Shown one piece after another: positions 52,957 to 61,031 of a DNA stretch of 64,000 bases (positions within the stretch are counted from its first letter, which is position 1; each line of letters opens with the position of its first letter). The notes beneath the pieces were generated by a model. The model searched no databases. It was not told the origin of the DNA and saw only the letters and a list, made by a program, of their open reading frames with translations. The translations under genes were made by a program, and so were the position numbers. This DNA is from Candidatus Melainabacteria bacterium (GTDB lineage Bacteria > Cyanobacteriota > Vampirovibrionia > Gastranaerophilales > Gastranaerophilaceae), in NCBI GenBank assembly GCA_003258725.1, contig QHMG01000005.1:1-64000 (forward strand), given 5' to 3'.

Positions 52957-54309
52957 TTAATTTTCTTGTTTATCGCCTTGTTCCACTGTTACAGGAATAT
53001 GTCGAATTACAAGAACCTTTGTAATCCTTACGCCATCAATTCCTTTAACTTGTAGTGTCAAATTCTTCCACTCTACAGAATCGTCCATTTGCGCAATTCT
53101 GCCTAATAATTTAAGAATTACACCACCAAGTGTATCAACATCTTCTTCTTCATATTCTTCTTCGTCTTCACCAAAGAATTCAGCCATTTCATCAAGTCTA
53201 AGCATACCATTAGCTTCAAATGTGTTTTCACCAATTTCTTTAATGTCAACTTCTTCAACTTCATCAAATTCGTCTTGAACTTCGCCAAAGATTTCTTCAA
53301 AAACATCTTCTAGTGTAATAATACCAGCTGTTCCGCCGTATTCATCAAATACAATAGCCATTTGACCTTGACATTTTTTGAATTCTAAAACGATATTGTC
53401 CATTGTAATTGTTTCTGGAACAAACAAAATTGGGCGTTTTAATTTTTCAATGTCAAATTTTTCACCTTTTAATGCAGATGAATAAAGGTCTTTAACGTGA
53501 ATGAAGCCGATAATATGGTCGATATCTTCTTCATAAATTGGATAACGAGTATATTGATTTTCGCTTGTAAGTTTGTTCAATTCATCAAGAGTAATATCCT
53601 TTGGAATACAAATCATGTCTGTACGTGGAATCATTACTTCTTTTGCTGTCAAATCAGAGAATTTGAACGCATTATGCAACATTTCCTTTTCGGTTTCGTT
53701 TAAAACACCTTCTTTGTAACTTGCATCAACCAACATGTCTAATTCTTCTGTTGAGTGAGCCAAAGAGCTTTTTGGGTGAGGTATTCTCATCATTTTTAAT
53801 AACAAATTTCCAAAACCGTTTAACAACCAAATAAATGGGTGAAAAAGTGTTGAAATTATGCTCATTGGTCTTGCAACAAAAAGAGCAGTCGCTTCTGTGT
53901 ATTGTAAGGCGATTGACTTTGGAACTAATTCACCAATAGCAACGTGCAAGAAAGTGATTAAAGCAAAGGCTATTGAGATAGAAATAGTGTGAGTTGCTAC
54001 ACCTTGCGCCAAATGTGGCAAAAAGGCAAAAATGGGTTCAATAAGATGTGCTAAAGTTGCTTCACCAACCCAACCTAAACCAATACTTGAGATTGTTACA
54101 CCTAATTGAACAGCGGCTACAAACTTGTCCAAATCGTTAATTTGCTCTAATGCAACGTCAGCGGTAGAATTTCCATTTTTTGAAAGTTCTTCCATTTTTG
54201 TTTTTCGAACCTTTACCATTGAGAATTCTGATGCTACAAAAAATGCATTCGATAATAATAAAAAGCAAATTACAAATAAATTAAATATCGTACTGACTGT
54301 CGAATCCAT
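52957..54309 (-). CDS. CNNM/CorC-type membrane protein with CBS domains
   Basis: 450 residues. The DUF21 membrane domain has four helices (about 5-200), with F-F-V-A-S-E-F-S-M-V-K near 22. Two CBS domains follow (about 205-330, K-E-V-M-I-P-R-T-D-M), and then a CorC/HlyC domain with an acidic insert. Relatives handle Mg2+ or Co2+ efflux. I chose the ATG at 54309, which AAAAGGA precedes, over an upstream frame start without a ribosome site. Confidence 0.87.
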   Translation of the reverse strand: MDSTVSTIFNLFVICFLLLSNAFFVASEFSMVKVRKTKMEELSKNGNSTADVALEQINDLDKFVAAVQLGVTISSIGLGWVGEATLAHLIEPIFAFLPHLAQGVATHTISISIAFALITFLHVAIGELVPKSIALQYTEATALFVARPMSIISTLFHPFIWLLNGFGNLLLKMMRIPHPKSSLAHSTEELDMLVDASYKEGVLNETEKEMLHNAFKFSDLTAKEVMIPRTDMICIPKDITLDELNKLTSENQYTRYPIYEEDIDHIIGFIHVKDLYSSALKGEKFDIEKLKRPILFVPETITMDNIVLEFKKCQGQMAIVFDEYGGTAGIITLEDVFEEIFGEVQDEFDEVEEVDIKEIGENTFEANGMLRLDEMAEFFGEDEEEYEEEDVDTLGGVILKLLGRIAQMDDSVEWKNLTLQVKGIDGVRITKVLVIRHIPVTVEQGDKQEN

Positions 54310-54400
54310 AAATTTTTTTATCCTTTTATTTACTATTTTATAATATATCATGGAAAAATGCAAATATTCATGTTAATATTTTACGGAAAGGGTACGAATT

Positions 54401-54649
54401 TTGAGATTAGACAAGTATTTAAAGGTTTCAAGACTTATAAAACGTAGAACTGTTGCAAATGAAGTTTCTGATATGGGCAGAGTTTTAGTTAATGAAAATC
54501 CTGCAAAACCTTCAAAACAACTTAAAGTTGGTGATATTATTAAGATTGAATATCACAATAGAACAGTTGTTGCAAAAGTATTGATTATCCCTCAAAATAA
54601 TGTAAGTATTCAAGAGGCAAGCACTTTATATGAATTAATAGAGGAATAA
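54401..54649 (+). CDS. rqcP: S4-domain ribosome rescue factor RqcP
   Basis: 82 residues, an S4 RNA-binding domain: M-R-L-D-K-Y-L-K-V-S-R-L-I-K-R-R-T-V-A-N-E is very close to Bacillus RqcP (YabO). That protein holds tRNA on stalled large subunits during Ala-tail synthesis. It starts at TTG with GGAAAGGG eight bases before. It is followed two bases later by the DedA-type gene. Confidence 0.87.
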   Translation: MRLDKYLKVSRLIKRRTVANEVSDMGRVLVNENPAKPSKQLKVGDIIKIEYHNRTVVAKVLIIPQNNVSIQEASTLYELIEE

Positions 54650-54650
54650 T

Positions 54651-55298
54651 ATGCACGAATTATTAGATTTTCACGCAATGATACAATATTTTCAACAATT
54701 TGGAACTTGGGGATTAGCCTTAAATTCCTTCATTGAAAGTTTCTTTTTAGTTCCACCACCAGACTTTTTGTTAATTATTATGGATCTTGCAAAACCTGAA
54801 AAAGCCTTATGGTATGCAACAGTTTGTTCGATTGCGTCGATTTTAGGTGGTATCATAGGTTATTTAATTGGTTATATCGGTGGTAGACCTGTATTCAATT
54901 GGATTTTTAGAAAAAATCCAGAACATTTTGAAAAAGTAGAAGCTCTTTATGATAAATACGGTTCAATTGCTGTATTTTTCGCAGGTTTTACTCCAATTCC
55001 ATACAAGGTATTTACAATCGCAAGTGGTGTTTTGGGTATGAATGTATGGCACTTTACCGTTGCAAGTTTCTTCGGTAGAGCTGGAAGATTTTTCCTTGTG
55101 AGTGTTGTTTTAATGATTTGCGGAGAATGGGTTAAACAATACTTAGAGCTTGTCATTCTTGCTGTTTCTGCTGTAATTGTCGTATTCTTCGTTGTTTTAT
55201 GGCATAAAGGTAAAAAAACAATGAAAAAATCAGCCGAAAACAAAGAAGTTGCACAAGTTGAAGAAAACAAAGATGAAAACGCAATTCATAATCTATAA
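54651..55298 (+). CDS. DedA/YqaA-family membrane protein
   Basis: 215 residues with four to five membrane helices. N-S-F-I-E-S-F-F-L-V-P-P-P near 27-39 and the F-A-G-F-T-P-I-P-Y-K-V-F near 107 are family motifs for half-channel lipid transporters/scramblases of the DedA superfamily. The last 30 residues are charged. It overlaps nothing but is tightly linked to rqcP. Confidence 0.85.
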   Translation: MHELLDFHAMIQYFQQFGTWGLALNSFIESFFLVPPPDFLLIIMDLAKPEKALWYATVCSIASILGGIIGYLIGYIGGRPVFNWIFRKNPEHFEKVEALYDKYGSIAVFFAGFTPIPYKVFTIASGVLGMNVWHFTVASFFGRAGRFFLVSVVLMICGEWVKQYLELVILAVSAVIVVFFVVLWHKGKKTMKKSAENKEVAQVEENKDENAIHNL

Positions 55299-56351
55299 TT
55301 AAACTTTGTCACGTTCAGTTGCAAGCTCTTGAAGTCTTTGATATAGATTAATTTCTTCTTGCGAAAGATTTTTAGGAATTTCAATATTTACTGTTACAAT
55401 CATATCGCCAGTTTTGTCACCTTTAGTTAAACCTAAACCCGCAAGGCGATATTTTTGTCCTGAGTTAGTTTTTGGCATAATTTTCATTGAAACATTGCCT
55501 GATGAGGTTGGAACATTGATTGTAGTGCCTAAAACCGCTTCAGGCGGTGTGATTGGAATAGTAAATAAAACATTTAAGTCGTCATATTTGAAATTAGAAT
55601 TATTTTCTATGACAACATTTAAGTATAAATCTCCGTTTTTACCACCATAAGAGCCTTTGTTACCTTCTGACGGAATTCTTATTTTAGAATTTGGTTTAAC
55701 ATTTGCAGGAATTTTTACGGTAATTTTTTTATGTTGTGAAACAACACCTTTTCCGTCGCAAACAGGGCAATTCATGCCATTTGCAAAAGGTCTGCCATGA
55801 CAGTTTGTACATTCTTGAGTCGAAAGAATATTGACAGTTTTTGAAACTCCGCTCATCGCTTCAAGCATTGAGATTACAACATCAGTCGTGATGTTTGAAC
55901 CGTTTATTGGGCGATGTTCGTTTTTTTGTTTTGGTTTTTGTTGCGGTTGTGGCTTTGTTTTTAAGCCATCTAAAAATTCATTGAATATGTTTTGAAAATT
56001 GTTAGTGTCTTCTTTTTTAGTTGAAGATTGCTGTTTTTCAGCACTTTTAAAAACTTCTTCTTGCCTTGCTGTTTGTTGATAAGCCTTTTTTGCCTCTTTT
56101 TGAGTTGCTCTGTCTGCAGTTGATTTGTTGTAATTAAAAATGCCTAAAAGTATGTCATAGCGCTTTCTTTTGGTTTCATCAGAAAGTGTTTCGTAAGCTT
56201 CAGTTACTTCTTTAAACTTTTCAACGCTACTTTCACCTGCAATGTCAGGGTGATATTTACGGGCTAATTTTCTATATGCAGATTTAATCGCATCAATTGA
56301 TGCGTCTGGTTCTACCCCTAAAATTTCGTAATAATTCTTTTGTTGCGCCAT
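55299..56351 (-). CDS. dnaJ: DnaJ-type co-chaperone with half zinc finger
   Basis: 350 residues. The J domain (2-70) has the H-P-D motif (K-Y-H-P-D near 36), which drives DnaK ATP hydrolysis. The Gly/Phe region is replaced by a Lys/Gln/Glu-rich linker (75-145). The cysteine domain has just two C-x-x-C-x-G units near residues 180-203, against four in canonical DnaJ. A full substrate-binding C-terminal domain follows. A TATTAT box is seven bases before the ATG. It may be an accessory DnaJ; no dnaK or grpE is in view. Confidence 0.87.
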   Translation of the reverse strand: MAQQKNYYEILGVEPDASIDAIKSAYRKLARKYHPDIAGESSVEKFKEVTEAYETLSDETKRKRYDILLGIFNYNKSTADRATQKEAKKAYQQTARQEEVFKSAEKQQSSTKKEDTNNFQNIFNEFLDGLKTKPQPQQKPKQKNEHRPINGSNITTDVVISMLEAMSGVSKTVNILSTQECTNCHGRPFANGMNCPVCDGKGVVSQHKKITVKIPANVKPNSKIRIPSEGNKGSYGGKNGDLYLNVVIENNSNFKYDDLNVLFTIPITPPEAVLGTTINVPTSSGNVSMKIMPKTNSGQKYRLAGLGLTKGDKTGDMIVTVNIEIPKNLSQEEINLYQRLQELATERDKV

Positions 56352-56417
56352 ATTAATATAATAATAGAATTTTCTGAAATGGCAATAGTCCTAAGTTACG
56401 TAACAAAGCTATTCAAT

Positions 56418-56957
56418 TTAGAATAACGATTTTAAGGCCAATGTGATTAAAATTATCCCTGCAAAGATTTCCAAATACTTTGTTGAAAACCTTTTTAGAC
56501 AACAGCCAGACCAATAACCGACAAGAGCAAACAAAAATGTTGTACAAGCTATTAAGCATGCTGGAACAAGAATAGCTGTTTTTGTCAAGGATATGCTAAT
56601 GCCAGCTGCAAGTGCATCAATACTTGTTGCAATTGCAATCATAAACAAGCATTGAAACGATAAACAAAGCGGAACTTCTTTATTTTTTTCAAATGCTTCT
56701 TGAATAAATTTTATACCTAAATACATAAATATTGCGAAAACTAACCATTTACTTGCAGGTGCTACGTATTTGTAAATAATTTGAGTTGAAAAATATCCGA
56801 TAGTTGGCATTATGCCTTGAGCTGCGCCTGTAAAGAGAGCTAACATTAATGAATTACGTACCTTTTTATCTTGTAAAACAAGTCCATGTGCAAAAGATAC
56901 AACGCATGCATCAATTGAAAGTGCTATTGCAAGCAATATGATTGTAATTAAACTCAT
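56418..56957 (-). CDS. mntP: Manganese efflux pump MntP
   Basis: 179 residues with six membrane helices in two repeats. Each repeat has an acidic S-I-D-A motif: A-L-S-I-D-A-C-V near 15 and A-T-S-I-D-A-L-A-A-G near 110. Both conserved Asp are in place. The protein exports Mn2+. Its ATG overlaps the TGA of the DUF4127 gene, so translation is coupled. No yybP-type leader is seen, as expected for an internal gene. Confidence 0.87.
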   Translation of the reverse strand: MSLITIILLAIALSIDACVVSFAHGLVLQDKKVRNSLMLALFTGAAQGIMPTIGYFSTQIIYKYVAPASKWLVFAIFMYLGIKFIQEAFEKNKEVPLCLSFQCLFMIAIATSIDALAAGISISLTKTAILVPACLIACTTFLFALVGYWSGCCLKRFSTKYLEIFAGIILITLALKSLF

Positions 56958-58279
56958 TCTATGCCGACCTCAATTTCAAATAATCTATTCCAAGGATAAG
57001 AATATTTTACCTTAAAATTTGCGCCTACAAAGTTTGCTACCCTTTTTTCAAAATTCTTCATGTCAATTTCACAAGGTTCTGTTAAGGTTTGTCTTACATT
57101 TGCTTGGTATGCCCAATCATCTAAAAGTCTTATTGTCTCAAGTTTTTGAAAGGCTTTATGGTTGTATTTTTTTGCTAAATATTTAACTTTACCTGCGCAT
57201 AACAAACTGCCTAAAGTATTGGCAGAGGTATTCCAAGCTGAATATCCGTAAAATTTTTCGTTCATTTTTGAATTGATAAAACATTCAACAAAAGCATTAT
57301 CTGCGCCATTTGCGTTTCTAACGTCAGCAATCATTATGTTGTCGGCTAACTTAAAGTTGCCAGAAAAAGGTTCGGTTGGGCGTTTCATAACAATTTCGCC
57401 TTGATGTTCTTTGAAATTATTTACGATAAGTTTTAAATCTGCTTGAGAAGGCTCTACGACCTCAATATTGGCAAGTGAAAGTTGCCCCATTACAGATTTT
57501 TCAATAGAAACATCTTCGTAATTTGAAATCAAGTTTTTATATTCAGGTTCTGTAAATTCAACACAAACCTTCAAATTTCCTTGTATTGCTCTTGCAAAAA
57601 GAGTTAGAGAAATTTCATCTGCGCCTGTTTTTGTAAATCCGCCAAGTTTTTCTAACGCTTGAGCTTCTTGAACATTAAAACCGTATTCAGCGCAGTCATC
57701 TTTTGAAAATACTAGAGTGTTGAAAAGTCCTTCTTTTTGCCATTCAAGGTATAATTTATTAATCTCAAAATTACGTTTTCTTGTGTTTAAATAATCATCT
57801 AAAATATTGTCTGGGATTAAACGCTCGATACAGCTTTCGCACCCTAATTTATGAGTTTGATAAGAGTAGTCAAAAATCTTTTTGCCATATTTGTTCCAAT
57901 ATTCTTTTTCTTCTTGATTTACGTTATTGTTTGAAATTCGCATTATACTTGAAAAAGCGTAAATCTGAGAGTGTTTTTCTTTTAAAATTACTTTCAATTC
58001 TTCAACTCTTGCTTTAATTTCATCAAAAGTTTCCGGACATCTTCTTGATGGAATTAATCCGCCATAAGCAATTGTATCAAGCGATAAAACCATTGCATCA
58101 ACTTGTGGAACTTGTTTTAACCATTCAAAAAGCCCTTTTATATCCGCACTCTTGGTTAAATCACCCAATAGTTTTCGCTCTGGAATAAAAAGCTCTAGGC
58201 TTTCGTCTATGTCCGCAATGTCTTTAAATAAGTTATAGCAAACGGGTCTGTTATCAATAGGTATTACACAAATTTTCAT
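56954..58279 (-). CDS. DUF4127 family protein
   Basis: 441 residues. The start I-P-I-D-N-R-P-V-C near 6, L-G-D-L-T near 38, S-L-D-T-I-A-Y-G-G-L-I-P-S-R near 65 and a conserved R-I-S-N-N-N match DUF4127, whose role is not established. There is no signal peptide. It forms a two-gene operon with mntP. The ATG is six bases after TATAAT and no ribosome site is present. Confidence 0.8.
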   Translation of the reverse strand: MKICVIPIDNRPVCYNLFKDIADIDESLELFIPERKLLGDLTKSADIKGLFEWLKQVPQVDAMVLSLDTIAYGGLIPSRRCPETFDEIKARVEELKVILKEKHSQIYAFSSIMRISNNNVNQEEKEYWNKYGKKIFDYSYQTHKLGCESCIERLIPDNILDDYLNTRKRNFEINKLYLEWQKEGLFNTLVFSKDDCAEYGFNVQEAQALEKLGGFTKTGADEISLTLFARAIQGNLKVCVEFTEPEYKNLISNYEDVSIEKSVMGQLSLANIEVVEPSQADLKLIVNNFKEHQGEIVMKRPTEPFSGNFKLADNIMIADVRNANGADNAFVECFINSKMNEKFYGYSAWNTSANTLGSLLCAGKVKYLAKKYNHKAFQKLETIRLLDDWAYQANVRQTLTEPCEIDMKNFEKRVANFVGANFKVKYSYPWNRLFEIEVGIE

Positions 58280-58285
58280 AAAACC

Positions 58286-58291
58286 ATTATA
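58286..58291 (-). promoter_or_regulatory. -10 box six bases before DUF4127 start
   Basis: On the minus strand TATAAT is followed by GGTTTT and ATG. A divergent box of the same kind lies at 58334. Confidence 0.55.
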
Positions 58292-58333
58292 CTAAATAAA
58301 CTTAATAATGTATGACTTTTTACAAAAATTAAG

Positions 58334-58339
58334 TATAAT
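58334..58339 (+). promoter_or_regulatory. -10 box six bases before the 58346 gene
   Basis: TATAAT, TTTGGT, ATG. A plausible -35, ATGACT, lies 16 bases upstream. Together with 58286 this makes a compact divergent pair of leaderless-type promoters within 66 bases. Confidence 0.6.
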
Positions 58340-58345
58340 TTTGGT

Positions 58346-58981
58346 ATGAAGAAAATCATTTTGTTAATATTTTCAATGTTTATTTTTTGCGCAAACGCAG
58401 GTTATTGCGTTATTGATGCTGCAACAGGTGAAGATATTAAAGGTTATAGGGGCGAATTGCCAGATTTGACAGAACGCTTTCAACGATATATTCCACAAGT
58501 TGCACGTCCTCAATTCAAATCCGTTGATGCATTTAACGTATCAAAAGGCTACAAACCTGTTCCTCGAGATAATCCAACCTATGTTAATGTAATTTTGAAA
58601 AAAGAAAAAGTTTCTCAATTTGCAAATGACATAAATCAATTATTACCGAATATTGAACGTCTGCTTTACTCTATTGAACACGAAGAAAATGAACAACTTT
58701 TTGCTGCACGAGCAAACGATTTGTATGATAATGTAGAATACTTACGCAAAAAATATCAAGATGCACCAGAACGCTTTTATCCAGCTTATGATGCGTTAAT
58801 TACCGTTGCAAATAGAGCAAGAGCTGTTGTTGCCATAAGAAACGAAGCAATGGTTTACAACAAATATCTTCCATATCAAACAGAAGGCTATATGTACACA
58901 CCTCAATACATTAGTGAACAATTGACTTATTTACAGCAAGAGCTGACAGAAACGATTTCCCTGATGAAGGATGTAAATTAG
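58346..58981 (+). CDS. Exported hypothetical protein
   Basis: 211 residues with a clear signal peptide (1-19 or so, ending A-N-A). Mature residues are helical, with E-x-x-x-L/I-x-x-x heptads and no Cys in the mature body beyond the start. It has no motif I recognise. Leaderless-type promoter. It ends four bases into the convergent zinc-ribbon gene. Confidence 0.65.
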   Translation: MKKIILLIFSMFIFCANAGYCVIDAATGEDIKGYRGELPDLTERFQRYIPQVARPQFKSVDAFNVSKGYKPVPRDNPTYVNVILKKEKVSQFANDINQLLPNIERLLYSIEHEENEQLFAARANDLYDNVEYLRKKYQDAPERFYPAYDALITVANRARAVVAIRNEAMVYNKYLPYQTEGYMYTPQYISEQLTYLQQELTETISLMKDVN

Positions 58982-59304
58982 TCTTTTTCGGGTAAGTATT
59001 GAGCCCAATGTTCGTCTAAATTTTTAATAAAGTCATGCGCATTAAGAACGTCGTCTTTTGATATTGGCGGTAAATCTTCTTTCATTCTTAGTGCAACTTT
59101 AGTTTTTTCTTTTTCGCTAATGTCTTCTAAATCAGATACGCCTAAAAATGCGGTGCCAAAAGTTTTTCCACACTTGTTACAAAAAAGTTTGACAACAAGC
59201 ATAGAATCTTCTTCTCGAATTACCTTTATTGAGTTTTCATCAAAATCTGTCTTGCATCTAGAACAGCACAGATTTGTAAACATAGCCCTAATTTTATTTT
59301 CCAT
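58978..59304 (-). CDS. Zinc-ribbon hypothetical protein
   Basis: 108 residues. Two C-x-x-C pairs, C-S-R-C near 14 and C-N-K-C near 42, form a zinc ribbon. A helical C-terminal half (H-D-F-I-K-N-L-D-E-H-W) follows. No enzyme domain is seen. It could bind nucleic acid or act as a small adaptor. A TATAAT box is ten bases before the ATG. Confidence 0.65.
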   Translation of the reverse strand: MENKIRAMFTNLCCSRCKTDFDENSIKVIREEDSMLVVKLFCNKCGKTFGTAFLGVSDLEDISEKEKTKVALRMKEDLPPISKDDVLNAHDFIKNLDEHWAQYLPEKD

Positions 59305-59393
59305 AACACGAAGTATTATACTCCAAATGGATAAGTTTAAAAATAGCCCACATGTGGAATTTATATATTGTTAAATAAACAGGAGCTTCACCT

Positions 59394-59489
59394 ATGTTTA
59401 CACTCTCAGTACTTACTCTCGGATTTATCGTTTATGCCGCTTGCGTAATTATTCCAAGCGTATTAGATGAATTAGTACATACTCACTAA
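59394..59489 (+). CDS. 31-residue small membrane protein
   Basis: ATG at 59394 with AGGAG eight bases before it, a strong ribosome site in a genome where many starts have none. The product is one hydrophobic helix (L-S-V-L-T-L-G-F-I-V-Y-A-A-C-V-I-I-P) with a short polar end, V-L-D-E-L-V-H-T-H. It lies just before rsmH. I recognise no family. Confidence 0.6.
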   Translation: MFTLSVLTLGFIVYAACVIIPSVLDELVHTH

Positions 59490-59513
59490 TTGTATTTATG
59501 TTAAAATTCTTGT

Positions 59514-60449
59514 ATGCAAGAATTTAATCATTATACAGTTATGAAAAACGAAGCCGTTGACGCCTTAAATTGTCAAAACGGCTTAATTTACGTGGACGCT
59601 ACGCTTGGTGGTGGGGGGCATAGTGAATTAATCTTACAAAGAATTCAACCAGATGGAAGATTAATTTCTTTTGACATTGATGATGATGCAATCAATTATT
59701 CAAGTGAAAAGTTAAAAGATTACAAAAACTTAACAATAGTAAAGGATTCGTACACAAATATTAAGAAAGTTTTACAAGACTTAAATATTAAGAAGATAAC
59801 TGGCGGAATCCTTTTTGATTTGGGCGCTTCGTACCATCAACTAACAAAACAAGAACGAGGTTTTTCGTTTACAAAAGATGCGCCATTGGATATGAGATTT
59901 AATAAAGATGCTGATTTTAGCGCTCGTGATGTCGTGAATGAGTATAGCGAAGCGGATTTGGTACGTATTTTTAGTGAATACGGAGAAGAACATTTTTCTA
60001 AAAGAATTGCCAAAGCAATTGTAGCCAAAAGGCATGTAAAATCAATAGATACAACCTTAGAACTAGCACAAATTGTTAAAGATGCAACACCACCAGTAAA
60101 GAGTCGTATACACCCTGCTACAAGAGTGTTTCAGGCTATCAGAATTGAAGTAAATAATGAGTTAAAAAATATTAAAAATACTTTGAATGATGTGTTGGAT
60201 TTATTAGATTATGGTGCTATAATAAGTGTAATAAGTTTTCATTCACTTGAAGACAGAATTGTAAAAGAGCAGTTCAAATATTATTCGGCAAAGTGTCACT
60301 GCCCCAAAGAACAGTTAATATGCACTTGTGAGCCCCCAAAACTTGAACTAATCAACAAAAAACCAATAACTGCAAGTGAAGAAGAATTAAAAATAAACCC
60401 ACCTTCAAGAAGTGCCAAACTTAGAGTGGCAAGGTTCATTAAAAAGTAA
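59514..60449 (+). CDS. rsmH: 16S rRNA (cytosine1402-N4)-methyltransferase
   Basis: 311 residues. H-Y-T-V-M-K-N-E-A-V at the start, D-A-T-L-G-G-G-G-H-S near 28 as SAM site, G-G-I-L-F-D-L-G-A-S near 98, the inserted helical domain and the I-S-F-H-S-L-E-D-R-I-V-K near 240 are complete. It modifies C1402 in the ribosomal P site and is the traditional leader of the division and cell-wall cluster (after mraZ, absent here). TAAAAT lies six bases before the ATG. Confidence 0.95.
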   Translation: MQEFNHYTVMKNEAVDALNCQNGLIYVDATLGGGGHSELILQRIQPDGRLISFDIDDDAINYSSEKLKDYKNLTIVKDSYTNIKKVLQDLNIKKITGGILFDLGASYHQLTKQERGFSFTKDAPLDMRFNKDADFSARDVVNEYSEADLVRIFSEYGEEHFSKRIAKAIVAKRHVKSIDTTLELAQIVKDATPPVKSRIHPATRVFQAIRIEVNNELKNIKNTLNDVLDLLDYGAIISVISFHSLEDRIVKEQFKYYSAKCHCPKEQLICTCEPPKLELINKKPITASEEELKINPPSRSAKLRVARFIKK

Positions 60450-60506
60450 TAATGATGTGAAGATGTGGGAATGTGTATTAGAAATCTCGGGTAGGAAATT
60501 AAAAAA

Positions 60507-60956
60507 TTGCAACAAGAAATTTTGCACTTGAATTATAACGAATTTAATGAACTTGAAAGCTATGAGTTTGAACTTCCAGAAGAAACCGTAATCGAAGGTG
60601 TCTTTGAACAAGAGGACGAAGAAAAACAAATGGCAATCAGAAAATTGAATTTCACACTATGCATAATGTTAATTGTATTAATTGCAGTTACAACTGTTAG
60701 TTATTATTTTGCGACAGCAAATGAAATTACATTAAATCAAATTAGTCGTGAGACGGTTGTTTTTAATGAAGAAAATGCTGAACTTGAAAATCAATTAGAC
60801 AGGCTAAAATCATTTAATAACGTTGATAAATCAATGCAAAAAAATAACTTACTTTCAAAGGCTAAACAAGTTATAGAAGTTACGGAAGTTGATACTGCAA
60901 GTGTTGCAAAAACTGATGCAGATCAAAAAGTTTTAAATTGGGCAATTGGCTATTAA
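60507..60956 (+). CDS. ftsL: FtsL-like division protein
   Basis: 149 residues. An acidic 45-residue cytoplasmic head is followed by one membrane helix (about 50-72) and a periplasmic coiled coil with Leu/Ile heptads. FtsL is poorly conserved, so the call comes from topology and from its place between rsmH and ftsI. It starts at TTG with AGGAA about nine bases upstream. Confidence 0.65.
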   Translation: MQQEILHLNYNEFNELESYEFELPEETVIEGVFEQEDEEKQMAIRKLNFTLCIMLIVLIAVTTVSYYFATANEITLNQISRETVVFNEENAELENQLDRLKSFNNVDKSMQKNNLLSKAKQVIEVTEVDTASVAKTDADQKVLNWAIGY

Positions 60957-61031
60957 TTTTTAAGTAAATTTTCTTAATGATTTTTATATTTAATTATCCT
61001 TATGATACAATTGTTATAAGGGGTTTTGACA

